From NCBI RefSeq assembly GCF_004353925.1, contig NZ_SMOK01000002.1, positions 62,001-126,000 of the forward strand: DNA of 64,000 bases, read 5' to 3'. The position numbers and the translations under genes were made by a program. The stretch is from Pseudomonas sp. H9 (GTDB lineage: Bacteria > Pseudomonadota > Gammaproteobacteria > Pseudomonadales > Pseudomonadaceae). Numbering within the stretch: position 1 is the first letter of the stretch; each line of letters begins with the position of its first letter. Below, one piece after another: positions 50,734 through 64,000 of the stretch. The notes below the pieces were generated by a model that was not told the DNA's origin, made no database searches, and saw nothing but the letters and a program-made list of their open reading frames with translations.

Positions 50734-50790
50734 GTGGCAGAAAGTGGCATGAAGTGGGTTTTCTGATCACAAAAAAGCTAACAAGTGGGG
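50734..50790 (+). promoter_or_regulatory. MraZ-type operator repeats
   Basis: GTGG occurs at 50734, 50744 and 50754, exactly 10 bases apart (GTGGCAGAAAGTGGCATGAA then GTGGG), and once more at 50785. MraZ of E. coli and others binds tandem TGGG-type boxes with this spacing just downstream of its own promoter, so autoregulation is likely. Confidence 0.75.
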
Positions 50791-50800
50791 AATCGCAGCC

Positions 50801-51256
50801 GTGTTCCGCGGAGCCAACGCCATCAACCTCGACGCAAAGGGCCGTCTCGCAATGCCGAGCCGGTACCGTGACGAGCTCGATTCGCGTAGTTCCGGGCAGT
50901 TGATTGTGACCATCGACGCGGTTGACCCCTGCTTGTGTGTATACCCGCTCGATGAGTGGGAACTGATTGAAGCCAAGTTACGCGCGTTGCCGTCATTGCG
51001 TGAAGAGAACCGTCGCCTGCAGCGTCTGCTGATCGGCAATGCGGTGGATCTGGAGCTTGATGGCAGCGGGCGTTTCCTGGTGCCTCCGCGTTTGCGCGAA
51101 TACGCCAAGCTCGACAAGAAGGCGATGTTGGTGGGGCAACTGAACAAATTTCAGCTGTGGGACGAAGATGCCTGGAACGCAGTTTCGGCAGCCGACCTTG
51201 CAGCTATTCAACAACCGGGCGCGATGCCTGACGAACTGCGTGATTTGATCCTGTGA
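50801..51256 (+). CDS. mraZ: Transcriptional regulator MraZ
   Basis: A 151-residue protein with two SpoVT/AbrB-like halves ([19 protein letters not shown] and [19 protein letters not shown]). MraZ forms ring oligomers and represses its own division and cell wall cluster. GTG start at 50801 following GTGGGG. It overlaps rsmH by 4 bases. Confidence 0.96.
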   Translation: MFRGANAINLDAKGRLAMPSRYRDELDSRSSGQLIVTIDAVDPCLCVYPLDEWELIEAKLRALPSLREENRRLQRLLIGNAVDLELDGSGRFLVPPRLREYAKLDKKAMLVGQLNKFQLWDEDAWNAVSAADLAAIQQPGAMPDELRDLIL

Positions 51257-52196
51257 CTATAGATAGCGGCTTTAACCACATCACCGTACTGCTTGACGAA
51301 GCCGTCGAGGCTCTCGCCGTACGCGCCGATGGCTGCTATCTGGATGGCACCTTCGGGCGCGGCGGGCACAGCCGGTTGATTCTCAGCAAGCTCGGGCCGC
51401 AAGGGCGGCTGTTGGGTTTCGACAAAGATCCTCAAGCGATTGCCACCGGGCAAGCGCTGGCGGCCGAAGACGGCCGCTTTGTCATTGTGCAACGTAGTTT
51501 TGCCGAGCTGGGTTCGGAAGTGCTCGAGCGTGGTCTCCACGGTAAGGTCAGCGGCATCCTGCTTGACCTGGGCGTGTCGTCGCCACAGCTGGATGACCCC
51601 GAGCGCGGCTTCAGTTTCCTCAATGACGGCCCGCTGGACATGCGCATGGACCCAAGCCGCGGAGTGAGTGCCGCCGAGTTCATCGCTACAGCACCGGAAG
51701 AAGAAATCGCCCGGGTATTCAAAGAGTACGGCGAAGAGCGTTTTGCCAAGCGCATGGCTCGTGCTGTGGTATTGCGTCGTGAACAAACCCCGTTCACCCG
51801 CACCGCTGACCTGGCTGAAGTGCTCAAGGTCGCCAACCCTGCCTGGGAAAAGGGCAAGAACCCTGCGACCCGCGCGTTTCAGGGGCTGCGCATTCACGTC
51901 AATAACGAACTGGGCGACCTCGAAGCCGGGCTTGAAGCAGCACTCGATGCGCTGGAAGTCGGTGGCCGCCTGGTGGTTATCAGCTTCCATTCCCTGGAAG
52001 ACCGTATCGTCAAACTGTTCATGCGCAAGCTGGTCAAGGGCGAGGCCGACAACCTGCCGCGTAACCTGCCGGTCCAGCACAAGCCGTTTGAGCCACGAAT
52101 CAAAGTGCATGGCAAAGCGCAGTTCGCCTCCGAAGCGGAACTCAAGGCCAACCCACGTTCGCGCAGTGCTGTCATGCGCGTTGCCGAGAAGCTGCG

Positions 52197-52200
<4 letters not shown>
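51253..52200 (+). CDS. rsmH: 16S rRNA N4-methyltransferase RsmH (MraW)
   Basis: A 315-residue SAM methyltransferase that modifies C1402 of 16S rRNA. The SAM-binding stretch [16 protein letters not shown] and the motif [20 protein letters not shown] are diagnostic, with [14 protein letters not shown] near the end. It starts with GTG in the mraZ stop and its stop overlaps the ftsL start. Confidence 0.97.
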
Positions 52201-54222
<2,022 letters not shown>

Positions 54223-54223
<1 letters not shown>

Positions 54224-55686
54224 TGACGATGCCATTGAGTAAACTTTTCGCCCAGGCCAGCCGTGATCCGCTGATCCGCGAGTTGACGCTGGACAGCCGC
54301 AAAGTCCGCCCGGGTGATTTGTTCCTGGCGGTGCCGGGTGCGCTGGTAGACGGTCGCGACCACATTGCCGATGCGCTCAAGCGCGGTGCGGCTGCGGTCG
54401 CCTATGAGGCACAAGGTGCCACTGTGCTGCCGATCACCGAAGCACCGTTGATTCCGGTCAAGGGCCTGATCGCCCAGCTGTCGGACATTGCCGGGCGCTT
54501 TTATGGCGAGCCGAGCCGTCAGCTTGATCTGGTCGGTGTGACTGGCACCAACGGCAAAACCAGCGTCACCCAATTGGTGGCCCAGGCCCTGGACAAACTC
54601 GGCCAGCGCTGCGGCCTGATCGGCACCCTGGGTACCGGTTTTTACGGCGAGCTGCAAAGTGGCCGTCTGACCACACCAGACCCGATTGCGGTGCAGGCGA
54701 CGCTGAATGATTTGAAGAAGGCGGGTGCCAAAGCGGTTGCTATGGAGGTCTCTTCCCACGCCCTGGATCAGGGGCGGGTGGCCGCACTGGAATTCGATAT
54801 CGCGGTGATGACTAACCTGTCGCGCGATCACCTCGACTACCACGGCAGCATGCAGGCCTACGAAGATGCCAAGGCGCGATTGTTCGCCTGGCCGAACCTG
54901 CGGTGCCGCGTGGTTAACCTGGATGACGACTTTGGTCGTCGCCTGGCCAGCGAGCACGCCGAATCGCGCCTGATCAGCTACAGCCTTAACGACAGCAGTG
55001 CCTCGCTGTACTGCCGCGAAGCGCATTTTGATGACGATGGCGTGCGTGCCGTGATTGTCACCGCCCAAGGTGAGCGTACTTTGCGCAGCCGCCTGCTTGG
55101 TCGTTTCAACCTGAGCAACATGCTGGCGGCTGTCGGTACTCTGCTGGCGCTGGACTATGCGCTGGATGAAATTCTCAAGGTAACGCCGTTGCTTGAGGGG
55201 CCGGTTGGTCGTATGCAGCGCCTCGGTGGTGGTAGCAAGCCGCTGGTGGTTGTCGATTATGCCCATACCCCGGATGCCCTGGAGCAAGTGCTGCAAGCGC
55301 TGCGCCCGCACGCCAAGGGTCAGTTGCTGTGCCTGTTCGGTTGCGGTGGTGATCGCGATCGCGGCAAGCGTCCGTTGATGGCCGAAGTGGCCGAACGCCT
55401 GGCTGACCGGGTGCTGGTCACCGATGACAACCCGCGTACTGAAGACCCGCAACAGATTTTTGCCGACATTCGCCCTGGCTTTGCCAGTGCTGATGCGGTG
55501 CAGTTCGTCGCCGGGCGTGGCGCGGCGATTGCTCAGCTGATTGCCAGCGCAGGCGTTGATGATGTGATCGTTCTGGCCGGTAAAGGCCATGAGGATTATC
55601 AGGAAATCAACGGCCAGCGCCACGATTTCTCCGACCTTGTCGAAGCCGAAAAAGCCCTTGCTGTCTGGGAGGCTCCCCATGCTTAA
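54223..55686 (+). CDS. murE: UDP-MurNAc-tripeptide synthetase MurE
   Basis: A 487-residue Mur ligase adding meso-diaminopimelate to UDP-MurNAc-L-Ala-D-Glu. The ATP loop is VGVTGTNGKTSVTQ, and DNPRTEDP is the diaminopimelate-recognition motif, so the wall is the usual Gram-negative type. ATG 54223 shares a base with the ftsI stop; an in-frame TTG one codon earlier is less likely. It overlaps murF by 8 bases. Confidence 0.97.
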
Positions 55687-57046
55687 GCCCTTGACGCTCA
55701 GCCAGTTGACCGCGCCGTTGCAGGGCCGCCTGCTGGGTGGCGATGCACAATTCAACGGCGTTAGCATCGACAGCCGTGCCATTGTTGCCGGGCAACTGTT
55801 TGTTGCGCTGGCCGGCCCGCGTTTTGACGGTCACGATTACCTGAATGATGTTCAGGCCAAAGGCGCCGTTGCCGCGCTGGTGGAGCGCGAAGTGCCAGGC
55901 AGTAGCCTGCCGCAACTGCTGGTTGCCGATTGCCGGCTGGCCCTGGGCCAGTTGGGTGCGCTCAACCGCGCTGCGTTCGACAAACCCGTCGCTGCCATCA
56001 CCGGTTCCAGCGGCAAGACCACGGTGAAGGAAATGCTCGCCAGCATTCTGCACACCCGTGGCCCGGTTCTGGCGACCCGCGGCAACCTGAACAACGACCT
56101 CGGTGCCCCCCTGACATTGCTTGAAATCGCTGCCGAACATACGGCGGCAGTCATCGAGCTGGGCGCTTCGCGCATCGGTGAAATTGCCTACACCGTTGGC
56201 CTGACCAAGCCGCAGGTAGCGTTGCTTAACAACGCAGGGACCGCGCACGTCGGCGAGTTCGGCGGGCCAGAAAAAATTGTCGAAGCCAAAGGCGAAATCA
56301 TCGAAGGCCTGAATCAGGATGGCGTTGCCGTATTGAACCTGGATGACAAAGCCTTTGGCATCTGGAAACAACGCGCCGGCAATCGCCGTGTGCTGACCTT
56401 TGCGCTGAACAACCCGAGCGCTGATTTGCACGCCAGCAATATTGCTCAGGATCAGCGCGGTTGCCCGGCGTTCGATCTGCACAGCCCAATGGGTGTAGCG
56501 CGGGTGCAACTGAACCTGCTTGGCACCCATAACGTTGCCAACGCCCTGGCCGCAGCTGCTGCAGCGCATGCCTTTGGTCTGACGCTGGACGGTATCGTCG
56601 AGGGCTTGAATAACGTGCAACCGGTCAAGGGCCGCACTGTGGTGCAGATGGCTGCCAACGGTGTGCGGGTGATCGACGACACATACAACGCAAACCCCAC
56701 CTCCATGTGCGCTGCCGTTGATATACTCGCCGGCTTTTCCGGGCGCACCGTTCTGGTGCTCGGGGATATCGGCGAACTGGGCCAGTGGGCTGAGGAAGGG
56801 CATCGGCAGGTAGGCGAGTACGCCAAAGACAAGGTATCGGCACTCTACGCAGTGGGGCAGAACATGGCTCACGCGGTAGCGGCGTTCGGTGCCAATGCCC
56901 GACATTTCGCTAATCAAGCTGACCTGATCGACGCCGTTCGCGCCGAACAGGCCACCAACACCACTATTTTGATCAAAGGTTCGCGCAGCGCTGCGATGGA
57001 GAACGTCGTAGCGGCTTTGTGTGGTCCCAGCGGGGAGAAACATTAA
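55679..57046 (+). CDS. murF: UDP-MurNAc-pentapeptide synthetase MurF
   Basis: A 455-residue Mur ligase that adds D-Ala-D-Ala. The ATP loop is [14 protein letters not shown]; the rest carries [17 protein letters not shown] and the C-terminal [11 protein letters not shown] and [14 protein letters not shown] 55679 lies inside the end of murE, and the stop overlaps mraY by one base, so the run is translationally coupled. Confidence 0.97.
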   Translation: MLKPLTLSQLTAPLQGRLLGGDAQFNGVSIDSRAIVAGQLFVALAGPRFDGHDYLNDVQAKGAVAALVEREVPGSSLPQLLVADCRLALGQLGALNRAAFDKPVAAITGSSGKTTVKEMLASILHTRGPVLATRGNLNNDLGAPLTLLEIAAEHTAAVIELGASRIGEIAYTVGLTKPQVALLNNAGTAHVGEFGGPEKIVEAKGEIIEGLNQDGVAVLNLDDKAFGIWKQRAGNRRVLTFALNNPSADLHASNIAQDQRGCPAFDLHSPMGVARVQLNLLGTHNVANALAAAAAAHAFGLTLDGIVEGLNNVQPVKGRTVVQMAANGVRVIDDTYNANPTSMCAAVDILAGFSGRTVLVLGDIGELGQWAEEGHRQVGEYAKDKVSALYAVGQNMAHAVAAFGANARHFANQADLIDAVRAEQATNTTILIKGSRSAAMENVVAALCGPSGEKH

Positions 57047-58128
57047 TGCTGCTGCTGTTGGCTGAGTATCTGCAACAGTTTTACAAGGGCTTCGCGGTCT
57101 TCCAGTACCTGTCCCTGCGCGGGATTCTTGGTGTGCTGACCGCGTTGTCGCTGGCCCTGTGGTTGGGCCCCTGGATGATCCGTACCTTGCAGATTCGCCA
57201 GATCGGCCAAGCGGTTCGTAATGACGGCCCGCAATCGCACTTGTCCAAATCCGGCACTCCGACCATGGGTGGTGCCCTGATTCTTTCGGCTATCGGTATC
57301 AGCACCTTGCTGTGGGCCGACCTGACCAACCGTTACGTTTGGGTGGTGCTGATCGTTACTTTACTGTTCGGCGCGATCGGCTGGGTTGATGACTACCGCA
57401 AAGTCATCGAGAAAAACTCGCGTGGCCTGCCAAGCCGCTGGAAGTATTTCTGGCAATCGGTGTTCGGCCTGGGCGCGGCGATTTTCCTTTACATGACAGC
57501 ACCGAGCAGCGTTGAAACCACGCTGATCGTTCCGATGCTCAAGGATGTCACCATCCCGCTGGGCATTGGCTTTGTAGTGCTGACCTATTTCGTGATTGTC
57601 GGCTCAAGCAACGCGGTCAACCTGACTGACGGTCTGGACGGCCTGGCGATCATGCCAACGGTTATGGTCGGCGGTGCCCTGGGTATCTTCTGCTACCTCT
57701 CGGGTAACGTGAAGTTCGCCGAATACTTGCTGATTCCTTACGTGCCGGGTGCCGGTGAGCTGATTGTCTTCTGCGGCGCGTTGATTGGTGCCGGTTTGGG
57801 CTTTCTGTGGTTCAACACCTATCCGGCCCAGGTGTTCATGGGCGATGTCGGTGCGCTGGCACTGGGCGCAGCGCTGGGCACTATCGCGGTCATCGTTCGT
57901 CAGGAAATCGTCCTGTTCATCATGGGCGGCGTGTTCGTCATGGAGACCTTGTCGGTGGTGATCCAGGTCGCTTCGTTCAAGCTGACCGGCAAGCGGGTGT
58001 TCCGTATGGCCCCGATCCACCACCATTTTGAACTCAAGGGTTGGCCCGAGCCTCGGGTGATCGTCCGCTTCTGGATTATCACCGTGATTCTGGTGCTGAT
58101 CGGCCTTGCCACCCTGAAACTGAGGTAG
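57046..58128 (+). CDS. mraY: Phospho-MurNAc-pentapeptide translocase MraY
   Basis: A 360-residue membrane enzyme making lipid I on undecaprenyl phosphate. The conserved Asp pair is in [13 protein letters not shown] and the [10 protein letters not shown] motif follows; [21 protein letters not shown] is near the C-terminus. About ten membrane helices are evident. ATG 57046; the nine-codon in-frame extension is inside murF. Confidence 0.97.
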   Translation: MLLLLAEYLQQFYKGFAVFQYLSLRGILGVLTALSLALWLGPWMIRTLQIRQIGQAVRNDGPQSHLSKSGTPTMGGALILSAIGISTLLWADLTNRYVWVVLIVTLLFGAIGWVDDYRKVIEKNSRGLPSRWKYFWQSVFGLGAAIFLYMTAPSSVETTLIVPMLKDVTIPLGIGFVVLTYFVIVGSSNAVNLTDGLDGLAIMPTVMVGGALGIFCYLSGNVKFAEYLLIPYVPGAGELIVFCGALIGAGLGFLWFNTYPAQVFMGDVGALALGAALGTIAVIVRQEIVLFIMGGVFVMETLSVVIQVASFKLTGKRVFRMAPIHHHFELKGWPEPRVIVRFWIITVILVLIGLATLKLR

Positions 58129-58134
58129 AAACGC

Positions 58135-59481
58135 GTGTCACTGATCGCTTCTGACCACTTCCGCATCGTTGTCGGCCTCGGCAAGAGCGGCATGTCCCTG
58201 GTTCGCTTCCTGGCGAACCGGGGCATTGCCTTTGCGGTCGTCGACACCCGTGAACAACCGCCGGAGCTGGAAACCCTGCGTCGCGATTACCCGCAGGTAG
58301 AAGTGCGCTGTGGAGAACTGGACGTCGAGTTTCTGTGCCGCGCCGACGAGTTGTACGTCAGCCCCGGCCTGGCCCTGGCCACCCCTGCCTTGCAGCAAGC
58401 GGCGGCCCGTGGCGTGAAATTGTCCGGCGATATCGAACTGTTCGCGCGCAATGCCAAGGCGCCGGTCATCGCCATCAGCGGCTCTAACGCCAAGAGCACC
58501 GTGACCACGCTGGTCGGTGAAATGGCTGCAGCGGCGGGTAAGCGTGTCGCCGTGGGCGGCAACCTCGGTACGCCGGCGTTGGACTTGCTCAGCGATGACG
58601 TCGAGTTGTACGTGTTGGAGTTGTCGAGTTTCCAGCTGGAAACCACCGATCAACTCAACGCCGAAGTCGCCACTGTGCTCAACGTCAGTGAAGACCACAT
58701 GGACCGCTACAGCGGTCTGCCGGCTTATCACCTGGCCAAGCACCGGATCTTCCGTGGCGCGCGGCAAGTGGTGGTCAACCGTCAGGATGCCCTGACTCGC
58801 CCGCTGCTGGCAGAAGGTCAGCCGTGCTGGACCTTTGGTTTGAACACCCCTGATTTCAAAGCCTTCGGCTTGCGCGAAGAAAACGGCGAGAAGTACCTGG
58901 CGTTCGAATTCCAGAATCTGATGCCGGTGCGCGAGTTGAAGATCCGCGGCGCGCACAACCAGTCCAATGCCCTGGCAGCACTGGCCTTGGGGCACGCTGT
59001 AGGTTTGCCGTTTGACGCCATGCTGGCCAGTTTGCGCAACTTTTCCGGCCTTGCCCATCGCTGCCAGTGGCTGCGTGAGCGCGACGGCGTGAACTGGTAC
59101 GACGACTCCAAAGCTACCAACGTTGGTGCTGCGCTGGCGGCAATCGAAGGTCTGGGGACCGATATCGACGGCAAGTTGGTACTGGTTGCCGGCGGTGACG
59201 GTAAAGGTGCTGATTTCAGCGCGCTGCGTGCGCCGGTTGCGGCGTACTGCCGTGCCGTCGTGTTGCTGGGTCGTGATGCCGAGCTGCTGGCTCAGGCCTT
59301 GGGCGATGACGTGCCACTGATTCGGGTCAAAACCCTGGATGAAGCGGTAGAGCGTTCCGCTGCCTTGGCCCAGCCTGGTGATGCTGTGCTGCTGTCGCCG
59401 GCCTGCGCCAGCCTCGACATGTTCAAGAACTTCGAAGAGCGTGGGCGCTTGTTCGCCCAGGCCGTAGGAGGGCTGGCATGA
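58135..59481 (+). CDS. murD: UDP-MurNAc-L-Ala:D-Glu ligase MurD
   Basis: A 448-residue Mur ligase adding D-glutamate. Seen are VVGLGKSGMSLVRFL at the start, the ATP loop AISGSNAKSTVTTL (Ala in place of the usual Gly before Lys is common in Pseudomonas), and NWYDDSKATNVGA. GTG start at 58135, six bases after mraY; the stop overlaps ftsW by 4 bases. Confidence 0.96.
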   Translation: MSLIASDHFRIVVGLGKSGMSLVRFLANRGIAFAVVDTREQPPELETLRRDYPQVEVRCGELDVEFLCRADELYVSPGLALATPALQQAAARGVKLSGDIELFARNAKAPVIAISGSNAKSTVTTLVGEMAAAAGKRVAVGGNLGTPALDLLSDDVELYVLELSSFQLETTDQLNAEVATVLNVSEDHMDRYSGLPAYHLAKHRIFRGARQVVVNRQDALTRPLLAEGQPCWTFGLNTPDFKAFGLREENGEKYLAFEFQNLMPVRELKIRGAHNQSNALAALALGHAVGLPFDAMLASLRNFSGLAHRCQWLRERDGVNWYDDSKATNVGAALAAIEGLGTDIDGKLVLVAGGDGKGADFSALRAPVAAYCRAVVLLGRDAELLAQALGDDVPLIRVKTLDEAVERSAALAQPGDAVLLSPACASLDMFKNFEERGRLFAQAVGGLA

Positions 59482-60692
59482 TCTTCGGCATCATCAAGCC
59501 TTATCCTTCGCCGCTGATCAGCGGTCGCGGTATCGACCTCGATTTCGCCATGCTCGCCGGCTGCCTGGCGCTGCTTGGTCTTGGCCTGGTGATGATCACT
59601 TCGGCGTCCTCGGAAGTGGCCGCCGCACAATCGGGTAACCCGCTGTACCACATGTTCCGCCACCTGGTGTATGTGGCCATTGGTGTGGTCGCCTGTGTCG
59701 TCACCATGATGGTACCGATCGCCACCTGGCAGAAGATGGGCTTTGCCATGCTGGTGTGCGCCTTTGGCCTGCTGGTGCTGGTACTGGTACCCGGCATCGG
59801 TCGCGAAGTAAACGGTTCGATGCGCTGGATCGGCTTTAGCTTCTTCAACGTCCAGCCTTCGGAAATCGCCAAGGTGTTCGTGGTGATTTACCTCGCCGGT
59901 TACCTGGTGCGTCGCCAGACCGAAGTGCGGGAAAGCTGGATGGGCTTCTTCAAGCCGTTCATCGTGTTGTTGCCGATGGCCGGTCTGCTGCTGATGGAGC
60001 CGGACTTCGGTGCCACCGTCGTCATGATGGGCGCTGCGGCCGCGATGCTGTTCCTCGGCGGGGTGGGTTTGTTCCGCTTCAGTTTGATGGTAGTGCTGGC
60101 GGTGGCTGCGGTGTTCGTTCTGGTGCAGGCCCAGCCGTACCGGATGGCACGTTTGATCACCTTCACCGACCCATGGTCCGACCAGTTTGGTTCGGGTTAC
60201 CAGCTGACTCAGGCATTGATTGCATTCGGTCGTGGCGAATGGTTCGGCGTCGGCCTTGGCAATAGCGTGCAGAAGCAGTTCTACCTGCCTGAAGCGCACA
60301 CTGACTTTGTGTTCTCGGTACTGGCCGAAGAGCTGGGTGTGGTCGGCTCGCTGGTGACCGTGGCGCTGTTCGTATTCGTCACCGTGCGTGCCTTGTACAT
60401 CGGTTTGTGGGCTGAAAAAGCCAAACAGTACTTTGCTGCCTATACGGCCTTTGGCCTGGCCTTCCTGTGGATCGGTCAGTTCCTGATCAACATCGGCGTG
60501 AACGTCGGCTTGCTGCCGACCAAAGGCTTGACCCTGCCGTTCCTCAGTTACGGCGGTAGTTCGCTGGTGATCTGCTGCGCCTGTGTCGGGCTGTTATTGC
60601 GGATCGAGTGGGAGAGTCGCACTCACCTGGGCAGCGAAGAGCACGAGTTCAAAGAGAGCGATTTTGCCGAGGAGCCGCATCATGGCCGCTGA
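59478..60692 (+). CDS. ftsW: Septal peptidoglycan glycosyltransferase FtsW
   Basis: A 404-residue SEDS-family polymerase with ten membrane helices. WIGFSFFNVQPSEIAKVFVVIYLAGYL and the catalytic-loop region LPEAHTDFVFSVLAEELG are the family hallmarks, and TKGLTLPFLSYGGSSL is at the end. It works with FtsI at the septum. It overlaps murG by 11 bases. Confidence 0.97.
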   Translation: MIFGIIKPYPSPLISGRGIDLDFAMLAGCLALLGLGLVMITSASSEVAAAQSGNPLYHMFRHLVYVAIGVVACVVTMMVPIATWQKMGFAMLVCAFGLLVLVLVPGIGREVNGSMRWIGFSFFNVQPSEIAKVFVVIYLAGYLVRRQTEVRESWMGFFKPFIVLLPMAGLLLMEPDFGATVVMMGAAAAMLFLGGVGLFRFSLMVVLAVAAVFVLVQAQPYRMARLITFTDPWSDQFGSGYQLTQALIAFGRGEWFGVGLGNSVQKQFYLPEAHTDFVFSVLAEELGVVGSLVTVALFVFVTVRALYIGLWAEKAKQYFAAYTAFGLAFLWIGQFLINIGVNVGLLPTKGLTLPFLSYGGSSLVICCACVGLLLRIEWESRTHLGSEEHEFKESDFAEEPHHGR

Positions 60693-61753
60693 CGGCAAGA
60701 ATGTATTGATCATGGCAGGCGGAACCGGGGGCCACGTGTTCCCGGCACTCGCCTGCGCCCGTGAGTTCCAGGCACGTGGTTACACCGTGCACTGGCTGGG
60801 CACCCCGCGTGGCATCGAGAACGAACTGGTGCCGCAGGCGGGCCTGCAACTGCATTTGATTCAGGTCACCGGCCTGCGCGGCAAGGGCAAACTGTCGTTG
60901 CTCAAGGCGCCGTTCACCCTGGTTAAAGCGGTGCTGCAGGCGCGACGCATCATTCGCCAACTCAAACCGGTCTGTGTGATCGGTTTTGGTGGTTACGTGA
61001 CTGGCCCTGGCGGTGTGGCTGCCCGGTTGTGTGGTGTGCCAGTGGTGGTGCACGAACAGAATGCCCGTGCCGGTACCGCCAATCGGCTGCTGGTGCCGTT
61101 GGCTGGCCGAGTCTGCGAAGCTTTCCCCGGCACATTTGCTGCGTCGGACAAATTGCGCACTACCGGAAACCCGGTGCGCAGTGAGCTGTTTATGGACATG
61201 CCACGCGAACCCTTGGGCGCGCGTCGGCCACGTTTGTTGGTGCTGGGCGGAAGCCTGGGCGCCGAACCGCTGAACAAACTGCTGCCCCAGGCTTTGGCCC
61301 AGGTACCTGTGGACATCCGTCCTGAGGTTTTCCACCAGGCTGGCAAGCAGCACGACCAGATTACCGCCGAGCGTTATCGCGAAGCAGGAGTCGAGGCTCA
61401 GGTAGAGCCGTTCATTAAAGACATGGCCAAGGCCTACGCCTGGGCCGATCTGGTGGTCTGTCGCGCAGGTGCGCTGACCGTGAGTGAACTGGCTGCGGCC
61501 GGCTTGCCTTCGATGCTGGTGCCTTTGCCCCACGCCATTGACGATCACCAGACCCACAACGCCCATTATCTGGCCCGCGAAGGCGCTGCCTTCCTGATGC
61601 CACAAGCGACAACTGGCGCAGCGCAACTCGCTGAACGCCTGAACGAGGTGCTGATGCAACCGGAAAAACTCTCCACCATGGCGGCCACTGCCCGTCGCCT
61701 GGCTAAACCTGCAGCAACCCGCACCGTGGTCGATATCTGCCTGGAGGTGGCTC

Positions 61754-61761
<8 letters not shown>
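60682..61761 (+). CDS. murG: UDP-GlcNAc:lipid I transferase MurG
   Basis: A 359-residue GT-B glycosyltransferase making lipid II at the inner face of the membrane. The motif [15 protein letters not shown] is at the start, [11 protein letters not shown] follows, and [11 protein letters not shown] with [17 protein letters not shown] carries the UDP-GlcNAc site. ATG 60682 lies inside the end of ftsW; it overlaps murC by 8 bases. Confidence 0.97.

Positions 61762-64000
<2,239 letters not shown>

Noticed and set aside
55607..57043. 478-codon open frame on the minus strand
   Set aside because: Antisense to murF; composition typical of a shadow frame.

Overview
The window is a GC-rich bacterial chromosome segment that reads as a fluorescent Pseudomonas, closest in gene content and order to the P. 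putida group. Supporting evidence: methionine gamma-lyase with its mdeR and mdeB partners, the dauBAR D-arginine genes beside rhlB, an AlgW-type protease, a fused CysNC, and eight copies of a paired REP element with the core GCGGGCTTGCCCCGCG typical of these species. The species cannot be named from the window alone. No prophage, transposase, CRISPR array, tRNA or plasmid gene was found.

Layout. 1-7.0 kb is the most accessory-looking part: the tail of an RND/MMPL exporter, then a divergent cluster with a zinc alcohol dehydrogenase, a LuxC-type acyl reductase and a LuxE-type acyl-activating enzyme on the minus strand, and an iron alcohol dehydrogenase, a hotdog thioesterase and a TetR regulator on the plus strand. 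It looks like a carboxylate/aldehyde/alcohol interconversion pathway for an unidentified acyl compound, without luciferase genes. 7.0-12.1 kb holds yaaA, a polysaccharide-deacetylase-like protein lacking the usual metal and catalytic residues, a PIN-PhoH ATPase and moaCDE. 12.1-15.9 kb is the D-arginine catabolism locus (binding protein, dauR, dauA, dauB) with a shared candidate operator at both promoters. 16.0-24.9 kb holds rhlB, a carboxylesterase, the aapJQMP amino-acid ABC transporter behind a sigma-54-type promoter, algW and a NIF3-family gene.

25.0-28.4 kb is the sulfate activation operon cysD-cysNC, interrupted by a small four-helix-bundle gene framed by inverted repeats. An AT-rich patch with a bulb-lectin gene follows, then mdeR-mdeA-mdeB for methionine breakdown. 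34-40 kb is mostly core: yhcB, an alpha/beta hydrolase, trpS, zapE, a GlxA-family regulator and an aldo/keto reductase. 40-49 kb is core: rplM-rpsI, petABC (cytochrome bc1), sspAB, a small lipoprotein, and the envelope set lppC-yraN-gmhA-BON lipoprotein.

49-64 kb carries rsmI, the RNase P RNA gene and then the division and cell wall (dcw) cluster mraZ-rsmH-ftsL-ftsI-murE-murF-mraY-murD-ftsW-murG-murC-ddlB, packed with 1-8 base overlaps or short gaps and running off the right edge inside ddlB. Its promoter carries 10-bp-spaced GTGG repeats that match an MraZ operator.

The best candidates for something undescribed are the LuxC/LuxE-like reductive locus, the four-helix-bundle cassette whose flanking repeat supplies the ribosome binding site of cysNC, the degenerate deacetylase and the single-domain lectin. 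None is proven novel from sequence alone.
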